Below are positions 1 to 10,896 of a DNA stretch of 64,000 nucleotides, in pieces. The DNA comes from Sphagnum compactum (taxonomy: Eukaryota; Bryophyta; Sphagnopsida; Sphagnales): positions 10,654,213 to 10,718,212 of the forward strand of contig OZ234493.1 in assembly GCA_965153455.1 (NCBI GenBank), given 5' to 3'. The position numbers and the translations under genes are program-made. The notes beneath the pieces were generated by a model, which ran no database searches, was not told where the DNA came from, and worked only from the letters and a program-made list of their open reading frames with translations. Position 1 is the stretch's first letter. The number at the start of each line of letters is the position of its first letter.

Positions 1-99
1 CAACTTGTGAAGTGAGTTTCATAATCCAATGTGTGAAGTCCTACTTGGAAACTAGAGCTATCAAAAAAATGCCCTCATGAGACATGACCATTTCACCCA

Positions 100-103
<4 letters not shown>

Positions 104-139
<36 letters not shown>
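104..139. repeat. (AT)n microsatellite
   Basis: Uninterrupted AT dinucleotide run of about 36 bp in otherwise unremarkable intergenic DNA. Confidence 0.9.
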
Positions 140-142
<3 letters not shown>

Positions 143-1748
143 GACATCATTGCAAGGTTATAGCCTTTTGGAAGTTGAAAGGCACTGATAGATGCCACCA
201 CCCAAATCATAGAGTTGTAGCACCAAAGTGATTTGCAATTGAAGATCCAACACTAGTGGCATGTGATTGGAGAGATAGAAGGCTACTTGAAGTGCAATAG
301 TCAAACTCACAACTAGAAACAACCAAACTCCTTCATGACATAGACCTATAGTGCCAATGGAAGCATCAACCTAGATTTCCTTACCAATACACGAAGTTCT
401 TGCTACACTAGTTATTTCACACATATATGTACCCTTTCCAATGATCTCCATGAAACATAGCAAGATACCATAGAACACTTTTTATGGTCATAGTATCCAG
501 GTTCTCCCTTTCACAAAAGACAAATTATTTTCACTTATGACATTTGACATCATTCCTAGTAGGCATATCTATTACTATCAATATCTGGAATGCACCTATT
601 TTTTATCATTTTTTATCATGATTTTCACCTTGGATAACTTACATTAATTTAAGGCTTTTATAAATGTTCCCCCAGCTGGATATGTAAAGTAGTTGGAAAA
701 AATGCCTAGTGCATTTGGAGGGCACCTTATATCCATGAAGATCCCTCCTAGAAAAGAGTATGGATCTTTAGTCCTAATATTTAGGAGTGAGAGGGACCTT
801 ATACTTGTCTACTTACCTTCCCAGACCAAAATAGTAGGCATAAGATCCATCCTACTCCTACCACCACATGTATGTATGTTTAGGCTTATTATAAGGTTCT
901 CCTCCTAATTTACATTGGATAAAAAGGGTTGGGGGGGGGGGTCCCCAAAATGCAGACTCAGAGTTGAAGACTGCCTTGTCCTAGGGCCTTTATTTTGGTA
1001 ATGCCCCTACCCAAGGCATTACAAATTACCCTACACTTAATCCACATTCGTATAAAAAAATTAACATTTAATTGTCTATGTTTAAAATGAGATTTGTTAG
1101 GATCTCCATTGCACTTATTATTACATCTAGCATCCCTAAGACTAAGTCACCTACTTAATGCCAAAAAAAAAAAAAAGGATTTAATAAGGGTTTCGCAAAT
1201 CTGGTGCTTCATAGAATATAGTGTGGCCTGTGCCATTGGCTCAAGTGTTACCATGTCCTCAACTGATTTTTCCTTCCAAAACCTGGTTTTTGGAAATTTA
1301 TTAGAATTTTCAGCGGCAGAAATCACTTAAAAATCAATATCTCCCACATTCTGAATCCAAAATCTTACAAAATAAATTCCATTATATCCTGCTCATCAAG
1401 ATCTTTCCAAGAACACCAAAGGCACATTCCAATTCCTCTGAAATTTTCAGCTCCAATTTAATTTCATTTTCAGTGAAGAAATCATTCAATATTCAAGAAC
1501 TTTTGCACTGCAAGTCCAAACATCATGGAACCAAACCCATGCACCCCTCCTCATCGCATCGAGAGCTTTCGAAAGACACCAAGAACACAATCTGAAGCAT
1601 CCCAGTTTGGTGGATCTCATAACTACAAAACAAACTACCTTCCTTCATAGATAGATTAGCTCTCCCTACCCTTCCTCCCCCTAACTCTCTTCATGGGTCA
1701 TGCTCTTCTACATGTGCTAATGTTGCAGATCAAAAGGAGGAAAGTGTA

Positions 1749-1856
1749 GGGGTAAAACAGCTGAGGATGATGCATTCCCAAAATAAGCACCTGCCCCAAG
1801 GTGGAGCCAAGAGGCAGCTTATTTTGAGAACACCCCCCAATCCTCGGTTGTTACCC
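1749..1856. repeat. Imperfect inverted repeat / hairpin, about 108 nt
   Basis: The left arm (1749-1795) runs GGGGTAAAACAGCTGAGGAT ... CCCAAAATAAGC ... CTGCC. The right arm (1812-1856), read on the other strand, runs GGGTAACAACCGAGGAT ... CTCAAAATAAGCTGCC. The arms pair over most of their length with a short loop. It could be a small MITE or foldback element; no target duplication is evident. Confidence 0.55.
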
Positions 1857-4553
1857 AGCATAAAGACCTATGAGAAATCTTTTGTTTAAAAACTCTCACA
1901 ATACCCACCAAGTATCATGGAAAAAAGAGGGCACAAAAATGCACTTTAGAACATATCCTCCAAATGCACTATTGAATTCTTGCTATGTCTTTAGGGATGA
2001 GGGTGGTTGCGAGGCAAGTTGTATGGGAATGGCAAATGTATAATGAATTGGGGTAAAGGACAAACAAGAAAGAGAAGAGTACACTGGAGATGGAAGCCAG
2101 GCTTGGTGAGGGGGGGGGGGGGGGGGGGGTTAGGCTAGCTTAAGAATGAAAGAAAGAAAAAGTGGGAAGCTTGGTTGTGTTAGTGGGCCCTTGTTGCCGC
2201 CGACTATTATCATCCATGTTGTGGACCTGGAAGCAGCAGCCCTGACAAGTGTGTGTCAGAATAGTAAGTAACCTCAGGTTAAAAGGCCTTCTTGCTCTTG
2301 GCTTTTTCTCTCTTTCACTCACCAAAGGTCATATATCTGGAAGCAATCCATACACCAAAAATATTATTATACATTTGTGGTTCCTATTGGGAAAGAGATG
2401 GATCTTTGCCTTGATGTGTCTTTGTTTGTTTGCCCTCCATTTTGTTTGTTAACCCCCCCTTCCCCTCCCCCACCTCCCCCCCCCAAAAAAACATGAATGG
2501 GTCCCATTACCTACTTGTTGTATGGGAACTGTGGAAGCCTTTTGCTAAGCTGGAAAGCTTAAACACATGTTGTTGTTGGATCAGAAGTACGAGCATTTTG
2601 TCTCTTGGGAGTGGTATCTATCAAGCAAGCCTCATCTGGACCTTGCCTTCCCCCTCCCTCACCCCCCTCCTCCCTACCCATTATTATTCTCATTTAGCTA
2701 GAGAGAGAGTTTCCATGGAAAACCATAAAGCTTTGTATTAAGCAAGGCCATGAAGAATCAATCAGATGTGTCTGTCTGCTCATGATAGTCAGTTGCTGCA
2801 TCTTGGTTATAGTGAGACATATATTTATTAATTAATAATGTTATAAATTAATATAATATAATATAATATATATCCTATGACACCAGCCAGCTTTGGCTGG
2901 CATGGCTGAAAGAGTCCCCAATGTGGAAAATAGACAGTGAAACAGAAAATATGTCCACATTGCATGCATGCTTTGTGGCCTTCATTTATACTCTTCCCAA
3001 ATATCAGCCAATCTAGGTATTCTGTACCAAGACCCCCAAGTACAAAGTGACCCCCCAACTCTCCTCCCCAAATTGGCCTTCAAAAACTGGCCCAAGTGAA
3101 TTTTGTTGGACCCAATCGTTACAGCCCCTCTACAAGGTACTGGCATGAAGAAGTTTCGAAGGCCGTAGACTATAAAGTATCCCAAACTGCAGGTACTTGG
3201 CCCCCAGTTTTGTCAAAATTGGGGACAAAATGAGAAGTCGCAATGAAAACTGTACACTGCGGGAAAAGAAAAGAAAAGAAAAGGGGACCAAAACTCTCAC
3301 TTAGATTGCTCCTCAGGGGAATTTCACCCCCAGTTTTGGATTTGCCTTACCTCCTCCGTCTTGAACTGTTAAGTCAAGCCTTAACAGAACAAGACGCTGT
3401 AAATCTTCTGAACTGATACCCAGTTTTGTGAAACAGTACCCAGTTTCACTCACTTTACTGATACTCAAATTATGGATTGAAACAGGGTTTGGAGGGTTAA
3501 ACTAGGGCCCAAAGACACAGTGAGTTTACCAATGAAACTAATGTAAACTTTTTGATAAATTCCAAGATGAGAGAGACTTAAGTTAGGTTTACATGCGGGT
3601 ATCCGGAATCTCAGAATGTTACAGTTAACAGTTCCACTTCATGCAAAACAACAAACCTCAAATGAACTATCTTATCGCTTTAAAGAAACTTCAACTTCAA
3701 GAAAGCTTGGAAGATGCAGAAACCAATACAGATGTAATCCACAAGTACAACACCAGTACTTAGAATTCTTCACACTATGTACAGTACTTATGATCTGCTT
3801 CCTTCACACGTCCAGGGCCGCATATATACTTTTGTTGTACTTATTCATTTCATGAGGTCATCCTGTAAACAACTCTCATTGATAGTAAACTACATTAGAC
3901 CCATTTGACAACTTCCGAGAGTTTCATGTAGCAAAGAATTTGCATGAGAGAAGATCAGTGCTCAGAATAAAGCTGATATGAAAGCTGCTGATAAGAAAGT
4001 GACAGGCTATTTGCATTAACCCCCAAGTTAGTTAGTTAGTTAGGACTGATTCCTTTGGTGAAAATGTTCTTGCAAAAATTTCCACCTTAAAATTTTCTGT
4101 CACAGATTCTCTTTTTTAAACAACATTCTCACCAACTTTTTGAGGGCAAAACAAAAATGCTTGAGAGAATTTCATCACATTTTGACACAGTTTCTAATTT
4201 TTGGGCAGTTCTTTTCACCATTTTTCTACAGCTTGGATAGTTTTCTACAAACATGTTTGCCAATTAATGTTAAACCTTTTTTGGGAGGATTGCTAATGAT
4301 GTTACATCAGAAGACTGGAAAACAAATTTAAAACCGTGCATGTTAGGCAATACTGAATTTAGTACAATACATTTCAGATGGGAAAAGTGTCGGATATTGT
4401 GACAAGCATAAAAATTGTCAGATTGGGAAAGTTTCAGATTCTGTGACTAAGAATAATGTCATTGTTTGCATTGACCTTTTGGATTTGAAGTTTATGCATA
4501 AAAGTCTTCATTTTGCAGTGAAGAAGTAAGTGGTAGAAACTTGTTTTTCTCTC

Positions 4554-4889
4554 TCATATCACAGGCAGATGATGAGATGGGAGCCTAGTGTGCAAAAGAG
4601 TTACAATTCGCACTGACACTGCTTCTTCAAACTGAGACTTGGTACCCAACACTGCACACTGCTGCTGGGATCTAGTGGGACTTGTGGGTCTGTAACAAAC
4701 ATACACCCTGGCCCCTCCCAGACAGCAAGCTATCCAACAGCAAGATTCCTGGTACAAGACCAGATCCATATGGTGTCTGTCAACTTCTGATGCAGGGAAG
4801 TCAAAAAATTTTGTTACAGGAGACAGGCTAGAGCCAATTATATATCTCACACACTCTGCCACTTTGTCTTCAAGGCTTTCGACTTTCAC
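4554..4889 (-). CDS. Possible terminal exon of an unidentified gene (111 codons)
   Basis: An open frame ends in TGA at 4554. At its upstream end an AG (4890-4891) is preceded by a CTAAC branch-point-like motif and pyrimidines, so the frame looks like an acceptor-bounded last exon; the in-frame codon just before GTG is a stop (TAG) that supplies this AG. The protein is of mixed composition, Cys-rich in its middle (a CCWIACC stretch), and matches no family I can name. I looked for an upstream partner exon. A 30-codon open stretch near 5024-5115 has only a weak donor and the wrong phase to join. It lies downstream of, and on the same strand as, the FAD oxidoreductase. It may be part of a gene, a pseudogene fragment or chance. 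Confidence 0.25.
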   Translation of the reverse strand: MKVESLEDKVAECVRYIIGSSLSPVTKFFDFPASEVDRHHMDLVLYQESCCWIACCLGGARVYVCYRPTSPTRSQQQCAVLGTKSQFEEAVSVRIVTLLHTRLPSHHLPVI

Positions 4890-5463
4890 CTATGTTAGTT
4901 AGCCAATCATAGGTGATAAACAAGCAAGGCTGTGCAAAAAACACGTGCCCTTTGTTTCACGTCATCATCTGCTGGATGATCTCAATACATTTCACCAATC
5001 TCTAATTCCTCCTTCAGTTTTCATAGTCCAGATTGTCTTGAGGCTTCCGATTTCTTTCTCCAAAGTTGACCCATCAAAGGTCATCATACATCAAAGATGC
5101 ACGCCATTTGTTTTGGGGGTGACAAGAGACTATCGTTTCACACACATGCTGGCAGACACTTTCGGTGGTGAGTTCAGGAATACATTTCTTACATCACGTC
5201 ACACAAAAAGTCTGGAGTACTTTGATTCTCTGCAGTGTAAATCCTAACCGTACTCATGTGCTAGTTTAGTCATCTGGACTCATTCAGTGACCAACTTTCA
5301 GACGGCAAACCCATCAGGGTGTTGCAATAAAAATACAAACCCTCTGACACAACAAAATTATAGAGCATGAGCTTAGTGAGGTGCCTAGGAAAATTTCCAA
5401 GTACCAGGCATATAGACAGCTGTGAAAGATCATCAATTATGCACTGGCAAGACTCTCATTTAC

Positions 5464-5596
5464 CTTAATCAGAATGGCATTACAGTCCCAGTTCATCTCA
5501 GTTTTCTTTGCCTACTCTCAATCAGAGTATAGGGTTACAACCCCAGTTCATCTCAGCTTTTTTCTGCCTCCTCTTAATCAGAGTATAGGGTTGTGT
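5464..5596. repeat. Tandem duplication, 55-bp period
   Basis: Two copies starting CCCAGTTCATCTCAG lie at 5487-5541 and 5542-5596, each ending in TCAGAGTATAGGGTT, with a partial third copy at the left edge. It lies between the oxidoreductase gene and the 4.5-kb ORF. Confidence 0.75.
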
Positions 5597-5876
5597 TCCA
5601 TGTGAAATGGATGGTCAACACAGAGGACTCCATGTTCTGTACACCCAAAAAAAACCTAGATAGGTTCATGAGTCCCTTTGTACAAATTTCTATGCAACCT
5701 GATGGCACCAGACAGCAAATATGAGGTTGCACAGTGTGACTATCCTTGGATATCTGTGTTTCATTTCTACCCATTTCAGATTTTTGCCTTCCTTAGCTAC
5801 TATCTTTACTCTTACTTTGGTTCTTCCAACTCCTTGTCATGTACTTTGAGATTCAGGAACTATCTCTCTTCTACCT

Positions 5877-6056
5877 GACCCTTCCCAGAGATCACAAGAA
5901 AATGCTTACTGAAAACTGAAATTGGGATCTTGCAACGGCAGTCCTATCTTGCACTGCAATACCTCTCTCTTATATTTGATACGTCCCAGAGATGTTGAGA
6001 AAATCTTACTGAAAACTGAGAAATTGGACTCTTGCAACTGCATTCTGCAATACAGG
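5877..6056. repeat. Diverged tandem duplication next to the oxidoreductase stop codon
   Basis: Two related ~75-bp blocks share CCCAGAGAT, CTTACTGAAAACTGA, CTTGCAAC and TGCAATAC in the same order (about 5880-5961 and 5984-6056). They sit just past the oxidoreductase stop, probably in its 3' UTR or flank. Confidence 0.6.
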
Positions 6057-6120
6057 GTTGTATGCTGGATGAAATGCCACACCTGCAGAACATCTTTCAC
6101 CTTACGTTCTCAAGTAATCT

Positions 6121-7452
6121 TCAAACGTTATACCTTTGACTGCTACTGGTTCCTTGTCCAGAGTCTTGCTGCACATACACTGCCTTGAAAAGATGCTCAT
6201 CTAGGTCATAATTCCACTGCCCATTTGAAACAAGAAGTGCCCCCATGCGGCCAATCTCATAGGCTGATTTTGCTGCAGCACCACATCCTCCTGTGGCAAC
6301 ATACAGCTGAGAATCTTCCCCATGCGGTTTCAGATCCACTGCTTGAATGTAGGGATAGTTGTGGGAGGTGTATGTCACCATGCATGGTTTCCTATGGAAG
6401 GATTTGAATGAGATTTGTGGGAGCAGAGTTTGTAGAGTGTCATGCAATGCATCTGTCTCCACTTGGCGACCATTTTCATCATGGAACCAGTCTGTGATTT
6501 CCTTAGTGCTAGAAGCAACCACTGGCTCCCATTCTGTACCCCCTATCTTGATGTACAACTTTCCATCAGGATACCGAATCGGAGGACATAAGTAAACAGA
6601 ATGCAAATAGGGATGTGATTCCAACCTCCAGATGATAGAAGGCATGCCTTGCAACCTCATCTCTTCCTCATCTCCAATTTCTGCAAGCAGCACTGACACA
6701 AGGTACGTGTGCAGGACCAATTCTTGGCCAGGCAACAGCAGATTTGTATATGCATCGGCACAGATCAAAACCTTGGAAGCAGATAACACTTTGCCTGCAT
6801 CAGTGGTGATGTTCACACCATCTGCAGTCATGTCAATTGCTACAACAGTCTCTGGCACAATACAAGCGCCATGTTTTGCAGCAACTGCCAATTGAGCTCT
6901 GGTCATTGCCCGGGGATTCACATAGCCTGCTCCACCATGCTCCATAATGCCTGCATCCTTCTCCTGGAAGTGCAGGTAAGGAAACCTCTTCATGAGTGCA
7001 TCCCCATCCTCCAGAAGCTCTACAGCTGCTCCATTCTCTTTCCCAACTGCGAAAGCCTCCAGCAAGGAGTCGGTGTGTTGCTTGTAAAAAGGGGTGACTC
7101 TCAAAGACCCAACAGAGGAATGGAACTGAATTCCACTTTCTTGCTCACTCTCTCCATAACTTGCAATAGATCGAGCTGCAAGCATCGACCATACAGGGTT
7201 CTTGTCGACAATTCGAGTGAGACGTCCCTCATCGTAATGGGAACCGAAAACCCCTAAATGGGTTGTCAGATCCGCAGGCTCTGGAGCTCCGATTGCAACA
7301 ACAGAAGAAGACTGCCCCTCCCCACGAGCAGTAATAGAATAGTGGGCAGAGAGATGGAGGCATGCTGCTGATCCTATGGGCCCTAACCCTATCACAGCTA
7401 CAGAATACAAAGCGTCGGCTTTCTTCTTTATACCGGGAGCTGCTTCCGCCAT
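6121..7452 (-). CDS. FAD-dependent oxidoreductase, monomeric sarcosine / pipecolate oxidase-like (443 aa)
   Basis: A single uninterrupted frame of 443 codons encodes a DAO-superfamily flavoenzyme of the sarcosine/pipecolate oxidase group, expected to oxidise a secondary or N-methyl amine with O2 to an imine or aldehyde plus H2O2. Seen in the sequence: an N-terminal dinucleotide-binding strand-turn-helix with GLGPIGS (residues 22-28), preceded by hydrophobic VAVI; FGSHYDEGRLTR (69-80), the equivalent of the family's GSSHGxxRxxR loop; a CMVTYT motif whose Cys357 aligns with the Cys that covalently anchors FAD in MSOX; and a TGGCGAAAK motif whose Lys395 corresponds to the MSOX active-site lysine. 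Length fits the family (about 390-430) with a short N-terminal extension. The ATG follows AAAAT and is the first Met in frame before the Rossmann motif. The C-terminus (RYNV) lacks an SKL-type peroxisomal signal. Substrate specificity cannot be read from sequence. Confidence 0.9.
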   Translation of the reverse strand: MAEAAPGIKKKADALYSVAVIGLGPIGSAACLHLSAHYSITARGEGQSSSVVAIGAPEPADLTTHLGVFGSHYDEGRLTRIVDKNPVWSMLAARSIASYGESEQESGIQFHSSVGSLRVTPFYKQHTDSLLEAFAVGKENGAAVELLEDGDALMKRFPYLHFQEKDAGIMEHGGAGYVNPRAMTRAQLAVAAKHGACIVPETVVAIDMTADGVNITTDAGKVLSASKVLICADAYTNLLLPGQELVLHTYLVSVLLAEIGDEEEMRLQGMPSIIWRLESHPYLHSVYLCPPIRYPDGKLYIKIGGTEWEPVVASSTKEITDWFHDENGRQVETDALHDTLQTLLPQISFKSFHRKPCMVTYTSHNYPYIQAVDLKPHGEDSQLYVATGGCGAAAKSAYEIGRMGALLVSNGQWNYDLDEHLFKAVYVQQDSGQGTSSSQRYNV

Positions 7453-8706
7453 ATTTTTCTCTTACAAGCCCCCCGAGTGAAACAGCGATACCGAAAACAA
7501 ACGGAACACATCTAGATATGTGGAACCAAAAAACCCATTTCGTGCTCTGAGCGGAGGACCTCTTCAGACCCTTGAACCACCCACAACGGCGGAGAAGATG
7601 TTTTTCCGACAACAGTGGGACCCATTGCAATTAAGATCATCAAAAGAGACAAGTGCGGTATGCAGATCTCCTGCTGCTCCTTGGACATCAGATGCTAGAT
7701 TCAACTGTGGGTACAATAGACTGCGCATTTTCTTTTGTTCAGTGATCTGAATCAGCTATTACAAACCCATCTTACAGCTACAATCACGAAGCAAGCAAGC
7801 ACTATTTGCAGAGCAATCAAGGTCAGGGTTCAGAGTGGAGGAGCATGCCTGCAGTAGTATTTACCTATACCTGCAATATTCACCTGAATCCAACAAAAAG
7901 GTTGATGGTTCTGAAGCTCATAACAAGATCCACAAATGGCTTTCTTTCCACAAAATGCAACCTGTGATCTAAATAAATGCAACCAGAATTTTGACAGACA
8001 GGTTGTTGGTTCAGAAGTTCATAGTAAGTAAGAAAATGGCTTCCACAAAATTACTGTGTTGCTTGCTTGTCCAACACAACACTGCTCTGGCCTGCACATT
8101 CATAGCTGTGACATACATTGGTGACATACTCGTGGGTGAAATAGACATACATTGGTGAAAAGATGCATGTCACAGTTACATACTCACAGTTATTGCAGAA
8201 TGCTGTCTGCTTTCAGCTTAACTAGTAACACAGACTTTTCTACTGACTAAAACAAACATCCTTCAACCTGGCACACTTCCAGAAACATAATTAATATTGC
8301 AAAACTGAGATGATGATTTGAACAGTGAGTAAGGCAAATGAATGAAAATCCCATAAAGGATTATTGTCTTAATTACCAACTAATTTCCCTTATACACCTG
8401 CATCAGGATGACATAAACCACTGCTGTTAGGTTACTTGGTCATTTTAAATGTGACTAGTGGTGTGGATCCTCTAAATCTGCCAAACTCTACTGGTTTTGA
8501 TAGAAGAAAATCTTTGAATAGGATTACTGAATTCCATATGGTTCACCAGGCAGCCTATTTGCCTACAAAACTCTGGACCTGAGTGGAACTCCAAGAGTAG
8601 TTAACAACCCAAAATTGTGTGCTCATGAATACAATTTTCAGAATCAAAATAGGCTCTGAATCCTCTTGCACATTACTATATGCTTCTCTACATGAACAAT
8701 GGTTTC
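7453..8706. other. Spacer between eS12 and the oxidoreductase
   Basis: It should contain the promoter and 5' UTR of the oxidoreductase (its upstream side begins at 7453) and the 3' UTR of eS12 (ending near 8706). No clear TATA box or canonical AATAAA was identified, and no further gene is seen. Confidence 0.5.
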
Positions 8707-9933
8707 TCAATGGCTCTTAACATACTCCTGAATTACATTCAGTCCTTCAGTCTCCTCCCCATAGTCCTGAAAACCCAGCAACAAGGGAATTGCCCCATTC
8801 CACATTTTAGTAACCAACCACAGAATCTGATCAATCAATTCTCCAACTTTGTCACAGTTGGTTCTATAAACTGAATCAAAAGCCAAAAACAGGAAAAACT
8901 TGAACCCAGATGAACACCCCCAAAACTATGTCAAAGAAATTCATACCTTCACAACCACACAAGAACAGCCCACCACCTTGCGAGCCTTGCCCTCTGAATC
9001 AATCTTGCAAAGCTGCACATTACCAACAGAACATAAAGGCTCCTAACAGATGCCTTAAAACAAAAAAGTCGGAGGACTCAACCAGTGGACTATCAATGGG
9101 CTCCCCAGTGCTCAATGCCTTCTTCATTTTAAGACAGTCATCCTCCAATTCTACCCCAAGAGCACAAGTTGATTTGACAACCCTATCTCTCTCACTGGAG
9201 TTCTTCTCATTTCAAGATGCATCAATGACCATGGCTAGTTGAAGTCTGTTTCTCAGTAAAAAAAAGTGGACATTTCCATATATTGCAGTGCAATGAAATG
9301 TGAAGACACAATCCTTAAGTGTACCGGTGATGAGATGGCTTACCCCAACCCATTCACCCAGCTTCTTGGCACTAGGCACAGAGATGAGGTTAACATTGTG
9401 CTCTGAGCAGAGAGCTTGGACCAGCTTAGAATAATCAGGCTGGTTGCAGTCCTCAGCCAAAACACATAGCTGGGCAGCATGCTTCTCAATTGCCTTTGCA
9501 GCCTCATGAAGGCCGCGTGCAAGACCATCATGGGCCAGGGACTTCTTCAACACAAGCTGCAGACCAGTCAGGATATCCATGGGCTCCCCCAATACAGGCT
9601 CAGCTGCGACCACTGGCTTCTCAGCCACTGCATCTGCAACTGGCTCCTCCCTATATATTGCAAACCATTATGGACTTCTTCAATAATAGTATTCTAGAGA
9701 TTTTGAGTTTTTGTGCTCCTAACTAGTACACTGCATATCTATTCATGGTACCATATATTGCATGTCTACTGGCACTGCTCCATATCTGATGAGAACAAAC
9801 TCTCATCTCATGCCTTAGACGTCAGAGAGTTCTTCAACATACAACCCTAAAATCCATTGCTAGAAAAGGTCTGTCCCTAAAGTGGTAAAAAGAGAAAGAA
9901 ACACAAGGAACAAGAACCTTACCCGTCTGACAT
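8707..9933 (-). CDS. RPS12: 40S ribosomal protein eS12, four coding exons (147 aa)
   Basis: Small-subunit ribosomal protein eS12, a cytosolic 40S component of the L7Ae/L30e fold. Coding exons on the minus strand are 9923-9933, 9344-9650, 8947-9012 and 8707-8766. Exon 1 gives ATG TCA GAC GG with donor GTAAGG. Exon 2 starts after TATATAG and restores the frame (MSDGEEPVAD...). Introns 2 and 3 are phase 0 with donors GTAAGC and GTATGA and acceptors TGTGCAG and TTTTCAG. Diagnostic blocks: [71 protein letters not shown] and a C-terminal QEYVKSH. The Ala/Glu/Pro-rich N-terminal tail is typical of plant eS12. Total length agrees with the family (about 140-147). Introns are 272, 331 and 180 bp. No C/D-box snoRNA was convincing inside them. 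Confidence 0.94.
9843..9850 (-). promoter_or_regulatory. Telo-box-like motif in intron 1 of eS12
   Basis: AACCCTAA on the plus strand, i.e. TTAGGGTT in the gene's sense, lies about 75 bp inside the first intron. Telo-boxes near the 5' end are common in plant translation-machinery genes. The position in an intron rather than upstream is the only oddity. Confidence 0.45.
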
Positions 9934-10480
9934 GGTTATCCAATGTGTGAAAAAGACTTATATATCTGCCTGCACGCTCAGAACGCCATACCAAGTCAGA
10001 AACAACAGAGAGGATCTGCAAACAAAGAGACAAGAAAGCATTCCCGATTTTGAACCCAGAAAACCGGCTAGCAGGGGTTTCTATCCAGGACTAGAGACCA
10101 GACCAAAACGTGAACAAACAGGAGCAGATTCGCAACAGGGAGACTATTGAAGAACACAGGAAACAAGTTATGAACAAAGAAAACTCAACAACATCCAACA
10201 ACAAGGGCAGAATTTGACCTGCAAAGCTCCGGAAAGAGGAGGAGCCGGTTGGGGCGAACAACAAGAAGTTCCCCAAAAAAAAAGCGAAGGAGGAAGATGA
10301 TAATCCAAGAGAGAAGCTGCCACAGAACGAAATAACAACCAGGTGTGCTGAGACGGACCTGATGGAAGTTGGAGAACGTCGGAGGAGGCCGAGCGAGCGA
10401 CAGAGGAGCGCGCGTCTGCTGCACGACACTAAGCCAGCAAGAGAACGACGACCTTTTGGCCAAAGCGCAAGCTTTTATGG
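9934..10480 (-). promoter_or_regulatory. Leader and probable core promoter of eS12
   Basis: Read on the minus strand this is a GC-richer, pyrimidine-rich block ending in the ATG at 9933. A TATA-like CATAAAA sits at 10473-10479, about 30 bp before a CT-rich stretch (TTCTCTTGCTGG) where transcription could begin. A TTTGCAG at about 10016-10022 could be the acceptor of a 5' UTR intron. The exact start site cannot be read from sequence alone. Confidence 0.4.
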
Positions 10481-10672
10481 TTCCGAACCTACTAATTACT
10501 TACTAATTTTCTCACTAGTTTTTAGAGTTCCTTAAAACCCACTCATTCAGTGTTGTTTTTTTTTGGCGAATTTTGGCCACGTTAAAAAGGGCCTGCTGAT
10601 TGGCCGGAAGGATTTTGAGCCGCAGGACCTTAAAAAACCGTCATTGCAATTTTTGGCATGCAATTTGTCTTA

Positions 10673-10896
10673 TGGTGCATTCACACTTGATGTTAAATCA
10701 ATGTTAAATGAAAATCTAGGTGGCATCCTACGTGACACCTAATGTTAAATGGGCGATAGCTTTAACATAGTTAATTGTTAAATGAATCTTAGTTTAAGAT
10801 AAAATATTCACAATAAGTAAGTTTAAGTCTTAAATGACTAGTATGATGTTAAGGGACTTAGCACTAGAGACCCTGACACAAAATGTGAATGCACCT
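10673..10896. mobile_element. Tourist-like MITE, 224 bp
   Basis: Terminal inverted repeats TGGTGCATTCACA and AGGTGCATTCACA bound the element, and a TTA lies on each side (10670-10672 and 10897-10899), matching the 3-bp target duplication of PIF/Harbinger-type elements. The interior is rich in ATGTTAAATG-type repeats in both orientations and codes for nothing. Confidence 0.7.

Larger units (their letters stand above)
1..4553. other. Intergenic stretch without a supported gene
   Basis: Only short open frames without recognisable domains or splice-consistent neighbours are present. It holds an AT microsatellite, poly-G and poly-C tracts (a 20-bp G run near 2110-2129), an AAAAG-type repeat near 3265, and a 108-nt hairpin at 1749. 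No gene seen. Confidence 0.6.

Noticed and set aside
4945-5247. 100-codon plus-strand frame opposite the exon-like ORF's upstream flank
   Set aside because: No domain and no splice context.
9013-9343. Possible snoRNA or alternative exon in eS12 intron 2
   Set aside because: A GATGCAT-like motif is present, but no matching D box or closing stem was found, and the short open stretch breaks the conserved protein.
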